DNA from: Endotrypanum monterogeii
Taxonomy: Eukaryota > Euglenozoa > Kinetoplastea > Trypanosomatida > Trypanosomatidae
Assembly: GCA_000333855.2 (NCBI GenBank)
Contig: CM007332.1
Location: forward strand, 37,138 to 101,137
DNA: 64,000 nucleotides
Reading direction: 5' to 3'
A model generated the notes under the pieces. That model saw only the letters and a program-made list of their open reading frames with translations. It did not search any database and was not told where the DNA came from. Positions 49,201 through 58,174 of this stretch are shown one piece after another. Made by a program: the position numbers and the translations under genes. Every line of letters begins with the position of its first letter. Within the stretch, counting starts at the first letter, position 1.

Positions 49201-52200
49201 TTCTCCATTGACACGGACGACAATCGACGCCGGAGATCTGCCAGCATCGAAGGCGCCAGTGACGGTGCTGGTTTTCGTTGCTGGGATCGGGGAGCTGCAC
49301 CAGATCATGCTGGCGCTCGAGCGACGGTGCGACATTGTACAGCCCTCACCCTCGATTGGGTGGTCGCAATCCCACAGCACCGTAGACTCGGGTGCGTCCT
49401 CGACCCCCGTGCTGCGCCATGGCGGCGAGGTGTTCTCGGTTGGTCTTCTGCACTCTAGTGCGGTAGGGAGCCCGCAAGAGCAGTTGATGGTTACGGAGCA
49501 CTCGGGGGCACCACTGCGTCTGCTTCTATCGACAAACGTTGCGGAGAGCTCCCTTACCATTTCGAACACGCGTATTGTTGTGGACACGTGCCTCGAGCGT
49601 CGCGTGAACTCTGATGACATCACTGGTGCTGCACGGGTGCTGACTTCTTTTGTTTCACCGAGTGGACTTCGACAGCGATGTGGGCGAGTCGGTCGAACTT
49701 GCGATGGCATTGTCATTCACCTAGCTCCAAGACGGTTTGTGCTCCCAGAGGTTCCTCTACAACTGTCGTCGACGACGACAACACCGACGCAGGCGACGCC
49801 GACCTTGGAGCCCCTGCCCGACGGCGTCGCGGCGGTGTTGCTAAGGCTTAAATTTCTCTTCCCAAAGGTAAGTGCCGCGCTGGCGGCATTGCCATCCCCT
49901 CCGGGGGATGGAGCCGCTTCATTGGCTTTGCAGCAGCTTGCGGATGCGGATCTCTTTCTTTTGCCGGAGGTACCGAGGGCATTTCTTCCTCACGGAATGG
50001 TCGATGATTTGTGCACAGGGGCGGCTTGCACCGTCGCTGGGCAACGCAGCCTGATGGAGTCCAGGGCCGCTGTTGCCTCTGTAACCGCAGGAGATCCCTC
50101 AAGGACTGAGGATGCGGCAGCTCATCACACTCGCGATGGGGTGCTGCTCGCTCTACTCGACACTAGTTTTCTCACTCCCAAAGGTCGGCTTGTGGCGAGT
50201 CTACCGCTGCCGTACGAGCACGCCATCCTCGTCTATCATGGCCTTCAGTTCTGCTGTGTCGAGGACGCGGTGATGGTGGCGTGTGCCACGGCTGTTCCGT
50301 CTTTATTTCTGACGCCGCGTGTGTCCCCTCGCAGCGCAATTCGGGTGGGGGCTCGAAGCAGTACGAAATCCGACTACGTGTATCAGCGGAGGGACGTGGA
50401 CAACAAGGCGGCCCTCTCGCCGCTGGAGCAGTATTATCGGCACCTCTGGGTGCAGCGCCACTTGGCCGGCTTTACCCCGCGACTGGAGGCTGCCGCGACA
50501 TCCGCGGAGCGTCGAGGCGGGCAGCTCAGTGAACCCCTCATGCTGCGTGCGCTGCTGCGGCAGTGGTACACATTTTCTAGTGCAGACGACTGCACGAATT
50601 TTCAGCACGTGTGCGGACTCAACAGGGGTGCCATGCGCCAGGTGGACTTTATGGTGGCCCAGACCTGCGGCCGACTTATCCGACTACTTCTGCAGCTGAA
50701 CTCCGCATCCGCAGAGGCCCCAGATGCGCAGCTGGGTGGTGCTGACCAGAGCTTTGTTCTCGAGGACAACGATGCAGAGGTGGATATCAGCGCCTACGTG
50801 TGCCACGCCAACGCTGTCGACTTGTGTACGTCCGTAAAAAAGGGAGACACGGAGGGCAATCACATCCCACTCGACACCATTCCTTTTCTCTACGAGTGGT
50901 CGGCCGAGACCCGTGCAGAGCTGCTGCGCTCGCTGCGGCGCCTTCAGCGGGCCGCTATCGGGCGTCTTCGCCTGCGCCATGCCGAGCTGCGGCAGCGCTA
51001 CGGCTTGCCCCAGTGGTACAATAATGATGAGCGATGGATCCGGCTGTGGAGTAGGCCGTACATCCGGTCTTCCTCAACCGATAGCTGCTCCTCCGGTGCT
51101 GGCCGCCGAGGAACCAGTGATGTGCGTCACGGCCCTCGTGCCAAAGAAGGCGAGACAGTAAAGGCAGTGCGAAGACACCCATGCTTCACATACTGGGCGA
51201 GGGGTCTGCCCGCTTTGCCGTCGCCATATCCTTCCCTATACAGGCAGCAGCACCCGGTGCCTTCCTCAGCCGCATCCGCTGTCGCCCCACTGACTTCAAA
51301 TTTCCCTCCGCCAGTATCCATGCGAGTGACGAGGTCGAGGGCGCCAATCTACCGCGCACCATCACCGCCGCCGCCCTTCCCTCATGTCGTCTTCGTGATG
51401 GGGCACACGGACGATCGACTGTGCGCCGCCTTCGTAGCCGCCTTCGGTCACCGGACTTTGCGTGGTGAGGATGGTGGGCACCGCTTTCACCACCGCCGCC
51501 TCCTTCGCAACATGCAGATCCTGGGAAACGACGAGGAGCACGTGTGCACCTTCAACATCGATGTCCAGCAGCAGCAGCAACAACAGGACGTAGTACCCTC
51601 GCGGCTGTCCCCGCCTCCCAGTTCCTCTGACCTCCGCCGCACATCCGGAGTCACATTGGAATCAGTGGAGCGGGCGCTTGCGCCATATCTGCGCGGCACC
51701 GGTCTTCAGCAGCTGGAGATTTTTATGAGCAACCGTCTCGCCATGGCGGCTCGCTTCGCGCGCGATGGATTTTCCGGCCTCTTAAATAGTTTCATGCCGA
51801 GTTCCCCCAACGCTTTTCGCATCAACGTCGGCGCTGACAACAGCGCCGATGACGGGGTCGATGGCGCTGTATCTGTCAAGGACATGCACCCTGCGTCAGT
51901 GGAGTGCGGGGGTGCTGCAGGGAGCGTTATATTTCCGCAACCGGTAGCTCCTGCGGTCACAGCTTCAGAGACAGCACCAACAAGCACTGACGATGCTCAT
52001 ACACCGCCAGAGGATCTCCTGAAGGCAGTGGTGCTTCCGCCCCCCCTGCGACACGTTGAGGGGGGAAGGTCTCTGTCGTCAGCGATACGACCGGCCAACA
52101 ACAGCTCAAGTCGAAGAAGTCATCCACATGTGCAACTGGCACCGTTTGGTGTTAGCCTCCTTACTGCCGCGACAGCAGGCACCGGGGGTAGGGGCGGGGG

Positions 52201-54721
52201 TAGTGGTCTTGGCGGGCTCCAGCGGATACCTTTGATGGATGCCGCCACCGATGCGCCACGATCTCCGACACAGTCCACGCACCCGTTGCCCTTTTCAGCC
52301 ACCACTGTTTCGCTGCCTGCCACCGTGTCTACACGCCAAGACCGCTCAGCGATGGAGGAGCGGCGCGGCGTGCGCTTCTCTGAGGTCTCCGCACCGCACA
52401 CCGCAGCGGCAGCTCCGTCATCCGGCTGCAGCAGCTGCCCCATGACTGAGGCCACGACGACGTGCATAACGTGGCCTGACAGTCTTGGCATTTGTAGCCG
52501 TTCCATTACTCGTGCAGCCGTGGAAGCCTTGGGGCTCTCGGATCTGTTCCCTACAGCGTCTTTGCGATCGAGTAACGCATCACCGCTTGGCAGCCGCGAA
52601 GCTCGCGAATTGATCAACGATGGCAGCGGCTCTCCCGCTGCGCCAGAGCCTTCAGTGGTGGTCGCAGCCAAAAAATTCTCTGATGGGTCGGGGACGCCGG
52701 CAACGCTCACCTTCAGCATCCTCCCACCCATTTACGCGACTCGCAGCATCACATGGAAGGTCCCTCTGCCGACTTGCATACTCCGCGCTGGCTCTGTGGC
52801 GCAGGCGAAAAACGATGGAGGCACCGACGCTGCATGGTTGCCGGCGCACTACTGCACCCTCTGCAACCGCATCTACGCCAACCAGGGAGCTCTTCACCAG
52901 CACTACCGCTCCACCAGCCACCTCGACCACCTCTATCATGCGGTCCTCCTCGGCATGCGCCGCGAGCACCTGGAAATGTTGTACGGTTGGACACCAGGGG
53001 CGGCCAGCGGTCGACCATGTGTGGATACAACCGAGGCGCCCAATCGTGGCCACCCCGGTTCCACAGAAACTGAAGGCAACGGCAGCACACCCCGTACCAC
53101 CCTGTCTGGCACCGCTTCACTGCCACTCGCGTCGCTACTGTGTGTTCATAGCGCGACTCAACTATCATTTATTCAGCACGTTTTCCCTTGCACGATTGGC
53201 TCCCAGTCATTTCTGAACTGTCTGCAGTGGCTCGGTAGCGACTCCTCGCCGTCGTCCTTGGATGGGCTGAGCGCCACGAGCGCCTATAAGGCGGGGGGCA
53301 GAGCTGTGGGAGGGGCAGGTCGAGCGACGCCTCTTGCGGTGGCCGGCACTCTAGTTTCGATGCAAAGCACGGCTGATATTCTTCCGCCACCGCACCTACG
53401 ACAGTCATCGACTTCAGCAACCATGGCCTGGGGCGAGGCAGGAGCGGGACCCCTTTCGTCGTCGGTTGACGCAGATACGCTCGCGGCTCACCATGTCTGG
53501 GTACTAGACATTTCCCATAACGATGAGGTGAGGCCGACTGCCTCGGCCACGACACCGCCACCGCTGTCAGCGCTACTCGCGGTGGCCGGCTACCTCGCTG
53601 CTGCCTCACCCCAGGCCATGGTTGCGACACTCCTCAATGCCACGCATACACATCTTCATGCCATCATGTTGTACGGCCTAGGTGTGTGGCGGCTGCCGAC
53701 ACCGCTACCGATGGAGGGCTACATGGGCCTCCTGGAGCACATTACGCGTGGTGGTGGATGGCCTGGAGTCTTGACACCCGTCCCCGACGACCACCGAGAC
53801 CGACAGCGGAGACAGTCTCTGGAACCGCCGTCAAGTGTGCTGCCTGGCCCCTCCGATGGGCTGCACTGGTGTCTTCCAGAAGCATCGTGTGCCGCCGCCG
53901 CGACGGAGGAACACTGCTGCCACGCCTCGGCAGGTAGGCGCACAATGGAGAGTGACTCTGTCGTCGAGGCGACGCTTCTCCTAGTTCTTCACGAGTACCA
54001 GCAAGCGGGACGCAACATGGTCGTACTCGCTGACTATGTCGAGCGTGTGATGCATAAGCTCCACATCTCCCCGTTTCTCGCCGCTGTCGCACGTGCAACC
54101 AGGGGGATAGAGCAGTCACCCCAAGCCGCTACAGCAGCAGAAGTTCTGACCGCATACTTAAGTCGCGAGCGCCAGGGGCAAACGATACAGGCGCTCTTGC
54201 GCGACCTCGGGTGCATCTTCGCCACACCGCCGCGCGCTCTGGCGGCGCTGATGCAGCCTGCCCGTGCGTCCACTGGCATGAGGGATGTCGAGGGGAGCTG
54301 CATTGATACGCAAGGAGGACCGCATGAGGGCGGTAGTCGTGAGGCATCTGTGTCGCCTGACGCCGTACTGTCAAAGCGGCTTAGCCTTCGCGCACTGGGT
54401 GCCGAGGGTGCCGTGGTGGAGATGATGTTCACGGTCCCACCAGCGCTCCCCTCGAGGCTTCCGCCACCCCTCTTCGCCGCACAATTGCGCCAGTTTTACG
54501 TGGGATGCCACGCGCACCGCTGGGCGCCGCTGAGACAGGCCTCCGAAATCCAATCACGGACTGTCAACAACGCGGTGTCATCGACACATCCTGGGAATAA
54601 GAGACTTGGCAGAAGCAAGTCGCAGGGAAACCCCTCACCTTCACCCCAAACAGGCAGCGCGGCTCACCGCCCCCACAAGGTCACCCACGCAAACGACAGG
54701 AAGAGCGCGCCACAGTTTTAG
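46232..54721 (+). CDS. Giant DEAH-box RNA helicase with C2H2 zinc finger, presequence-like N-terminus
   Basis: 2829 residues, far longer than typical DEAH helicases (700-1400). Motifs in order: I GTGKS at 379-383; Ia SQPTRVACAELA; II DEAH at 585-588 (LVVDEAHCRD); III SATM; V LLSTNVAESSLTIS; VI QRCGRVGR at 1148-1155. This is the DEAH/RHA family of ATP-dependent RNA helicases. A winged-helix/ratchet-like region with LVASLPLPYEHAIL follows at about 1310-1345. Between motifs III and IV are large low-complexity inserts, including an Ala tract from a (CAG)n/GCA run near 48570-48600. In the C-terminal half, CTLCNRIYANQGALHQHYR with C2208, C2211, H2224 and H2230 is a matrin/U1-type C2H2 finger, which commonly binds RNA. 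The N-terminus (MRGLWRSGSSIASSPK) is Arg/Ser-rich and acid-free for the first 25 residues, suggesting mitochondrial import. RNA substrate unknown. Confidence 0.93.
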   Translation: MRGLWRSGSSIASSPKAPGSRLCMVARNELERYDDQAVLVVSVARGLRSNSPKLFRSNRSRCLISAINRAAITSAFKPTSPLLCSRRPLEMPSGSSESVALPTAQPSQPSSVSLDTSPASKQTAELLRSIARRGGGALRRSRHGTPASTEAALSDLLKPNSVLARGEAVGQKVGASPLAAASVKRGKRIAGSSPLLTVFDVTAPQLFSSSPPKTEPNSLSPSTGDTAQKRCHVSAPRMKGRANSGEGPPNSSSRVAGRALSSAPSPAPRPTPPSRALLDRLLHTIQTEKRVSWDTLARQHLEVHQMPLFACRREWCEFLSSRGSATPIHSSPKADSGPVSSSPFPSYAAVATSEANLCATHIDDQRRLPPLLLCAASTGTGKSVLIPLYALDTHWALLERRLRHTIDVYDEVTSISGEAREAGAAHKPARPAFTTHAAEANAAQTSCDPFPLDSHEKFSQEFTACSRLRIVVSQPTRVACAELAAYVSTLLGSGRTCDSSGKTTAAMPDGADGSSGGGRSDNWGRLRSRQLVGKRVGFAVGGESCFCRETEIVFATPGYILNAVQLSHPRSPSSLSLSPTTLVVDEAHCRDLETDALLTWMKLSRERERETDVPAPNTSPPLAVLRQYFVVSATMNLRAMDAYLCRGLKREDRSDGLAGEHGPAPNPVPADAPALLLSAMQRRRVRRWWIREQAAHIREGVDDAEIDLAVMRALGTDPRVRAAVLQLVESTEGEDECDEGDRGDPRFISDAANVANILFTGSPLGSKALGLPASGYTALTAAAAAAATATAPPPPRARAPPSQSPLELYSANGAAIVISKKPYRVERYFVDDLDPVNGCFRQSCVLFDDVTRRNAAASAATAAARSPSGALLGAANGTDNSGRSPKQHGTAAPSPSAGSGDQWSSRGLPICLTDDGAALQTWLVDLYGTRAASYAMLSSHARAIVELLLQLLQAARYRWIDGASVSRSAASTVMPPSPNCEQGYREGNHASPLTRTTIDAGDLPASKAPVTVLVFVAGIGELHQIMLALERRCDIVQPSPSIGWSQSHSTVDSGASSTPVLRHGGEVFSVGLLHSSAVGSPQEQLMVTEHSGAPLRLLLSTNVAESSLTISNTRIVVDTCLERRVNSDDITGAARVLTSFVSPSGLRQRCGRVGRTCDGIVIHLAPRRFVLPEVPLQLSSTTTTPTQATPTLEPLPDGVAAVLLRLKFLFPKVSAALAALPSPPGDGAASLALQQLADADLFLLPEVPRAFLPHGMVDDLCTGAACTVAGQRSLMESRAAVASVTAGDPSRTEDAAAHHTRDGVLLALLDTSFLTPKGRLVASLPLPYEHAILVYHGLQFCCVEDAVMVACATAVPSLFLTPRVSPRSAIRVGARSSTKSDYVYQRRDVDNKAALSPLEQYYRHLWVQRHLAGFTPRLEAAATSAERRGGQLSEPLMLRALLRQWYTFSSADDCTNFQHVCGLNRGAMRQVDFMVAQTCGRLIRLLLQLNSASAEAPDAQLGGADQSFVLEDNDAEVDISAYVCHANAVDLCTSVKKGDTEGNHIPLDTIPFLYEWSAETRAELLRSLRRLQRAAIGRLRLRHAELRQRYGLPQWYNNDERWIRLWSRPYIRSSSTDSCSSGAGRRGTSDVRHGPRAKEGETVKAVRRHPCFTYWARGLPALPSPYPSLYRQQHPVPSSAASAVAPLTSNFPPPVSMRVTRSRAPIYRAPSPPPPFPHVVFVMGHTDDRLCAAFVAAFGHRTLRGEDGGHRFHHRRLLRNMQILGNDEEHVCTFNIDVQQQQQQQDVVPSRLSPPPSSSDLRRTSGVTLESVERALAPYLRGTGLQQLEIFMSNRLAMAARFARDGFSGLLNSFMPSSPNAFRINVGADNSADDGVDGAVSVKDMHPASVECGGAAGSVIFPQPVAPAVTASETAPTSTDDAHTPPEDLLKAVVLPPPLRHVEGGRSLSSAIRPANNSSSRRSHPHVQLAPFGVSLLTAATAGTGGRGGGSGLGGLQRIPLMDAATDAPRSPTQSTHPLPFSATTVSLPATVSTRQDRSAMEERRGVRFSEVSAPHTAAAAPSSGCSSCPMTEATTTCITWPDSLGICSRSITRAAVEALGLSDLFPTASLRSSNASPLGSREARELINDGSGSPAAPEPSVVVAAKKFSDGSGTPATLTFSILPPIYATRSITWKVPLPTCILRAGSVAQAKNDGGTDAAWLPAHYCTLCNRIYANQGALHQHYRSTSHLDHLYHAVLLGMRREHLEMLYGWTPGAASGRPCVDTTEAPNRGHPGSTETEGNGSTPRTTLSGTASLPLASLLCVHSATQLSFIQHVFPCTIGSQSFLNCLQWLGSDSSPSSLDGLSATSAYKAGGRAVGGAGRATPLAVAGTLVSMQSTADILPPPHLRQSSTSATMAWGEAGAGPLSSSVDADTLAAHHVWVLDISHNDEVRPTASATTPPPLSALLAVAGYLAAASPQAMVATLLNATHTHLHAIMLYGLGVWRLPTPLPMEGYMGLLEHITRGGGWPGVLTPVPDDHRDRQRRQSLEPPSSVLPGPSDGLHWCLPEASCAAAATEEHCCHASAGRRTMESDSVVEATLLLVLHEYQQAGRNMVVLADYVERVMHKLHISPFLAAVARATRGIEQSPQAATAAEVLTAYLSRERQGQTIQALLRDLGCIFATPPRALAALMQPARASTGMRDVEGSCIDTQGGPHEGGSREASVSPDAVLSKRLSLRALGAEGAVVEMMFTVPPALPSRLPPPLFAAQLRQFYVGCHAHRWAPLRQASEIQSRTVNNAVSSTHPGNKRLGRSKSQGNPSPSPQTGSAAHRPHKVTHANDRKSAPQF
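48566..48602 (+). repeat. (CAG/CAA)n tract inside the DEAH helicase coding region
   Basis: CAGCAGCAGCAG then CAACAGCAAC; in the gene's frame it is read as GCA/ACA and gives an Ala/Thr tract. A second tract at 51567-51590 is read as CAG/CAA and gives seven Gln (VQQQQQQQDV). Confidence 0.85.
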
Positions 54722-55453
54722 GTGCAAAAAAAAAAAAAGGAAGCCGAAGGCAATGTTTTTACTGCCCGATCACCACCACCACCACCCCACCCCCTTCACC
54801 GACGGTTCACACTGCTCTTCCCCCTCTCCCTCTGGTATTCCTCTTCATCTGCGCACCCTGGAATGAGAGGCACGGGGATGATGTGCAGGCTGTCTCTTCC
54901 TCCCACCGTGCGTCAGTGATGCCTGTCTTTATCTTGTACATCACAGATTATGAATGAATAAGCTGCGCGCCGACATAATTGTTCACTTCATCATCGAATG
55001 ATCCGCCTGACGCCGTCTTCTTTCCCATCTCCACCCCCTCCCTCACCCTACACACACACACACACACACTCCTCTGGCCAAAAAAAAAAAACTCAATTCT
55101 TTTTCATTACACACCATCTGTCTCCGTGCATATCGAACGTTTATGGAACTCGAACGAGCACCTATGCATGAGGCGGCAAATGGCTGCACGTGTGTAGTGG
55201 GAAAAGGGGGAGAAAAGAGGAATGGGGGGGAGAGGGGGAGGAATGGAAAAGCAAGTGGGTTTGTTGTGTTCACGTGAACTCAGACCGGCTTTTGCTTGTC
55301 TTCTCGCTCTCATATGTTGCCCACTTCAATGTTATGCGCCTACTCTTCTGCCACTAACGCTTATTTTTCTTTCCCCCCCCTTTCTGCCTTGAGTTCGGCT
55401 CGTCTGTGATCATCGCTGCCCATCGTGTGTTTGCTTTCCGGAGCAGATCACCT
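54722..55453 (+). other. Intergenic region between the helicase and SET genes
   Basis: Contains an A-run near 54727-54738, (CCA)n at 54771-54787, (CA)n at 55052-55069, an A11 run at 55080-55091, a G-rich block at 55200-55245, and the T/C tract at 55361-55393. No gene seen. Confidence 0.65.
55361..55393 (+). promoter_or_regulatory. Likely trans-splice acceptor for the SET-domain gene
   Basis: A T/C tract ending in CTGCCTTGAG, with AG at 55392-55393, lies 60 bases before the ATG at 55454. Confidence 0.5.
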
Positions 55454-57304
55454 ATGTCTCCCCTACTTCTCTCTACGGGGGAGCGCCTTTGGGGCCGGCT
55501 TGGCATTCGCTGCTGGAGACACGGTCCATCCAACCAAGTATTCTCATGTCGCTCACGTATCGTACAACAAGCGATGTCGTCTTCCGTTTACACTTCATCA
55601 ACCGCCTCGACGGCGTCTTCCGTTTCTCCGCGCTCGAAGCGGCTGAACTACGCGGACGCAGAGAAATTCTGCTCCTCTGTGAACTGCGCAGCACCTTCGT
55701 CCTACTGTCGACCTCTCAGCGATCACGCCGACTCGATCAGCGCCGTCCTCTCCCACGTTGACAGCACAGCCCCCCATGCATCACTCCGCATCCGCCTGCA
55801 GCAACGATGGATGACTGTGCTTCTCAGGCTCATGCGCACACCATACCTTGGTGCGCTCACGATGCGTGCGCTGGAGGCCGCAGCCTACATGGCCTATGTC
55901 AAGGGGTCTGTTACGATATTTACTAGACGGCGCGTGGGTCCACCGGTAGCGGGGGTGGTGGAGTCCGAATTATCTTTCGATGATAGGAAATTATGCCAGT
56001 GTAGCCGTACTGCTCACTCTCAGGCATCGCAGTCTCATCGCGACGACAACATGCCCAACGGGGATGCTCGCTCGACCTCTCCGCATCTCACGTCAACCAC
56101 CGCCCCCTCCGCCCCCCACGCCGCCTGGCGCACCCTCTCTCATGGATCGTCCTTTGGAGAGGAAGCCCTTGACTGCCTCTACGTTGGGGACAGTCCAATC
56201 CACAGCAGAGGCCTCTTCACGACACGTGCCCTACGGCGCGGCACCCGCGTCATTGCCGAGAGACGCCGCTCACTCCTCCTCGCTCCTCATTTTGTGACCT
56301 TGTTGGCGGACACACACGAGAGGCTGCCTGACACATGGCACTACACTCAGCCCACTGGTAGCGTAGTGGAGCTGGTGACGCAGGCGCAACCACATCATCT
56401 GATGAACCACAGCTGCAGGGCTAACGTGTGCAGTGGACTCTCGCCTATTTTCTGGGAGGCCGCCGCAATGGCAGGGGCGTGGCAGCAAACCTCGCAGCTG
56501 CGGAATGTTAAAGGCGGCTGCGGCAGCGGAGGCGGAGAGCGTGGCGGCGGTCCCTGCAGCAGCTGTGTAGGGGAGGGTGATGATGAGGTCTTGGGAAGCC
56601 CATCTTCTTCGGTGGAAGCCGCACCACCCCACAACGTGAACTGGATGGAGCGGCTCACGCTGTGGCCCTTTTTCGCGGATGCAAACAGCTTCTTTGTGAC
56701 TCGTGACGTCGAGGCGGGAGAGGAACTCACGCTGAACTACAGCGCTCGCATGGCCCCCCTCTACGCGGGAGACTCAACATCGATGCCGCAGTCGCGCAAC
56801 TGGCTACTATGTCAGTGTGGGCAGTCGTGTTGTCGTCATTATGTTTACCGCCCAACGCCAGATGTCCACGAGTTTCTGCGAGCGCTGCAGTCGGGGAGGT
56901 ATGTAGAGAAGCGGAGCACACAACTGACAGGGCGGCATAGTCTACCGAGCATGTCAGAGGGTGCAGCGGTGCCCAACGCGCCGGCCATCCGTGACACCCT
57001 GCACGTCATGGCAAAACTGCTGCAGCTCGGCTTCGACGATGAACTTGTCCTCCTGAGTTACGCCGCCAGCAGTGCAGACGTCGTGGCCTATGTGTATGGA
57101 CAACCGCTGCCCTCCTTGCAGAAGCGTTCCACCGCTCCACAGGGCGTGTCATTTGCACCTCTTCACGCACCGTTAGTGGATGCACCGTCAACCGTTGAGG
57201 AGGGTATTTCCGTAGAGTTACGGAGGGTGACCAAGCGGCAGCTTCTATTGGATTACCGCTACGTCTTCCGACTTTTGAACGAGAGGGCACCCTTGCGTGC
57301 GTGA
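55454..57304 (+). CDS. SET-domain protein (candidate protein lysine methyltransferase)
   Basis: 616 residues from the first ATG (MSPLLLSTGERLWGRLG); an alternative ATG lies at 55574, 40 codons in. SET signatures: an N-SET segment IHSRGLFTTRALRRGTRV, giving the SAM-binding GxG-like region in degraded form; NHSC at 318-321 (HHLMNHSCRANV); GEELTLNY at 422-429, ending in the catalytic Tyr; and a post-SET cysteine cluster C453, C455, C459, C460 (CQCGQSCC). The core is split by a Gly/Ser-rich insert at about 345-400, making the NHSC-GEEL spacing unusually long. All key residues are present, so methyltransferase activity with SAM is plausible; the substrate may be a histone or non-histone protein. 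The first 40 residues are Arg-rich with one Glu, and may be a mitochondrial presequence removed by use of the second ATG. Confidence 0.9.
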   Translation: MSPLLLSTGERLWGRLGIRCWRHGPSNQVFSCRSRIVQQAMSSSVYTSSTASTASSVSPRSKRLNYADAEKFCSSVNCAAPSSYCRPLSDHADSISAVLSHVDSTAPHASLRIRLQQRWMTVLLRLMRTPYLGALTMRALEAAAYMAYVKGSVTIFTRRRVGPPVAGVVESELSFDDRKLCQCSRTAHSQASQSHRDDNMPNGDARSTSPHLTSTTAPSAPHAAWRTLSHGSSFGEEALDCLYVGDSPIHSRGLFTTRALRRGTRVIAERRRSLLLAPHFVTLLADTHERLPDTWHYTQPTGSVVELVTQAQPHHLMNHSCRANVCSGLSPIFWEAAAMAGAWQQTSQLRNVKGGCGSGGGERGGGPCSSCVGEGDDEVLGSPSSSVEAAPPHNVNWMERLTLWPFFADANSFFVTRDVEAGEELTLNYSARMAPLYAGDSTSMPQSRNWLLCQCGQSCCRHYVYRPTPDVHEFLRALQSGRYVEKRSTQLTGRHSLPSMSEGAAVPNAPAIRDTLHVMAKLLQLGFDDELVLLSYAASSADVVAYVYGQPLPSLQKRSTAPQGVSFAPLHAPLVDAPSTVEEGISVELRRVTKRQLLLDYRYVFRLLNERAPLRA

Positions 57305-57766
57305 GAGGGGCCCCCTCTTTTTTTTTGGGGGGGGGGGGAGGGGAGTATCCATCATGCGTATACGTACGGTAGAGGACAGCCGTGCCGGCAGGGAGAGGGA
57401 CGGTCCCGTCCTCGCATTGGTGACGGCGCACGTGAGACGCAGCACCGTCGTCACGCTTGAGGGCACTTCCAGAAGCGCTTTGCATCGCCTCACTTAGCCC
57501 TTTTCCCCTCTTCCCTTGATTTATTTTTTTTCCACTATTTCTATTGCACTTGGGGAGGATCGATGGCTACCCTGTCTTCCCATATTGTTCCTCCCCGATC
57601 TCCTCCCCGGCCACACGCATGCACAGTGTGTGTGTGTGTGTGTGTGTATGTGAGGCTTTTGTATCCCATTTCGTTTAGAGTTTGGGCCTTTCCGCTGTAA
57701 TGCAAGTTGGGGAGCGGCGGGGGATGGAAAGAAAAAAAAAAGCAAGCGGCCGGCAAATAAATTGTC

Positions 57767-57785
57767 CCTCTCTCTCTCTCTCTCT
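57767..57785. repeat. (CT)n microsatellite
   Basis: About nine CT units; as a pure pyrimidine tract it could also serve in trans-splicing or polyadenylation. Confidence 0.9.
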
Positions 57786-58145
57786 GTGTTTCCGTCATCG
57801 ATATTTTGGCTGCATTAGTATTTCTTACTTATTCTGATTCTCTTTCCTGTTACCTCCCCTCTTCTCCCTACCTCACGTACACACATACATATACAGCATA
57901 CCTCACTCTCCTTGTTATTTCTCAAGCCTTCGTCTTCCTGAACGACTCTTACCTAATTTTCTTTCTTTGTGTGTGTGTGTGTTTGTGTTTTTTACTGAAG
58001 GGAGAGAGGCACAGCAGCAGTAACGACAACAATAACAGCAAAAGGTGTATTCGATATCGAATACCTCTTTGTGCATCTCTTGTCCGCACACACTCTTCTG
58101 GTGATCTCCTGTGAAAAATTTCTCGTCTCCTGAACAGCACACAAA

Positions 58146-58167
58146 CCCCCTCCCCCCTCCAGTCTCA
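58146..58167 (+). promoter_or_regulatory. Likely trans-splice acceptor for ODC
   Basis: CCCCCTCCCCCCTCCAG with AG at 58161-58162, and a second CTCAG (AG at 58166-58167), leave a 5'UTR of only 7-12 bases before the ATG at 58175. An acceptor further upstream may also be used. Confidence 0.45.
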
Positions 58168-58174
58168 GAACTCG

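Larger units (their letters stand above)
57305..58174 (+). other. Intergenic region between the SET and ODC genes
   Basis: Contains a T8-G12 junction at about 57319-57337, (GT)n at 57626-57648, an A-run at 57731-57741, (CT)n at 57767-57785, (GT)n at 57969-57982, (AAC)n-like sequence at 58021-58040, and the ODC acceptor. No gene seen. Confidence 0.65.

Noticed and set aside
52120..52731. 203-residue open frame on the - strand
   Set aside because: Antisense shadow inside the DEAH helicase gene, with no independent evidence.
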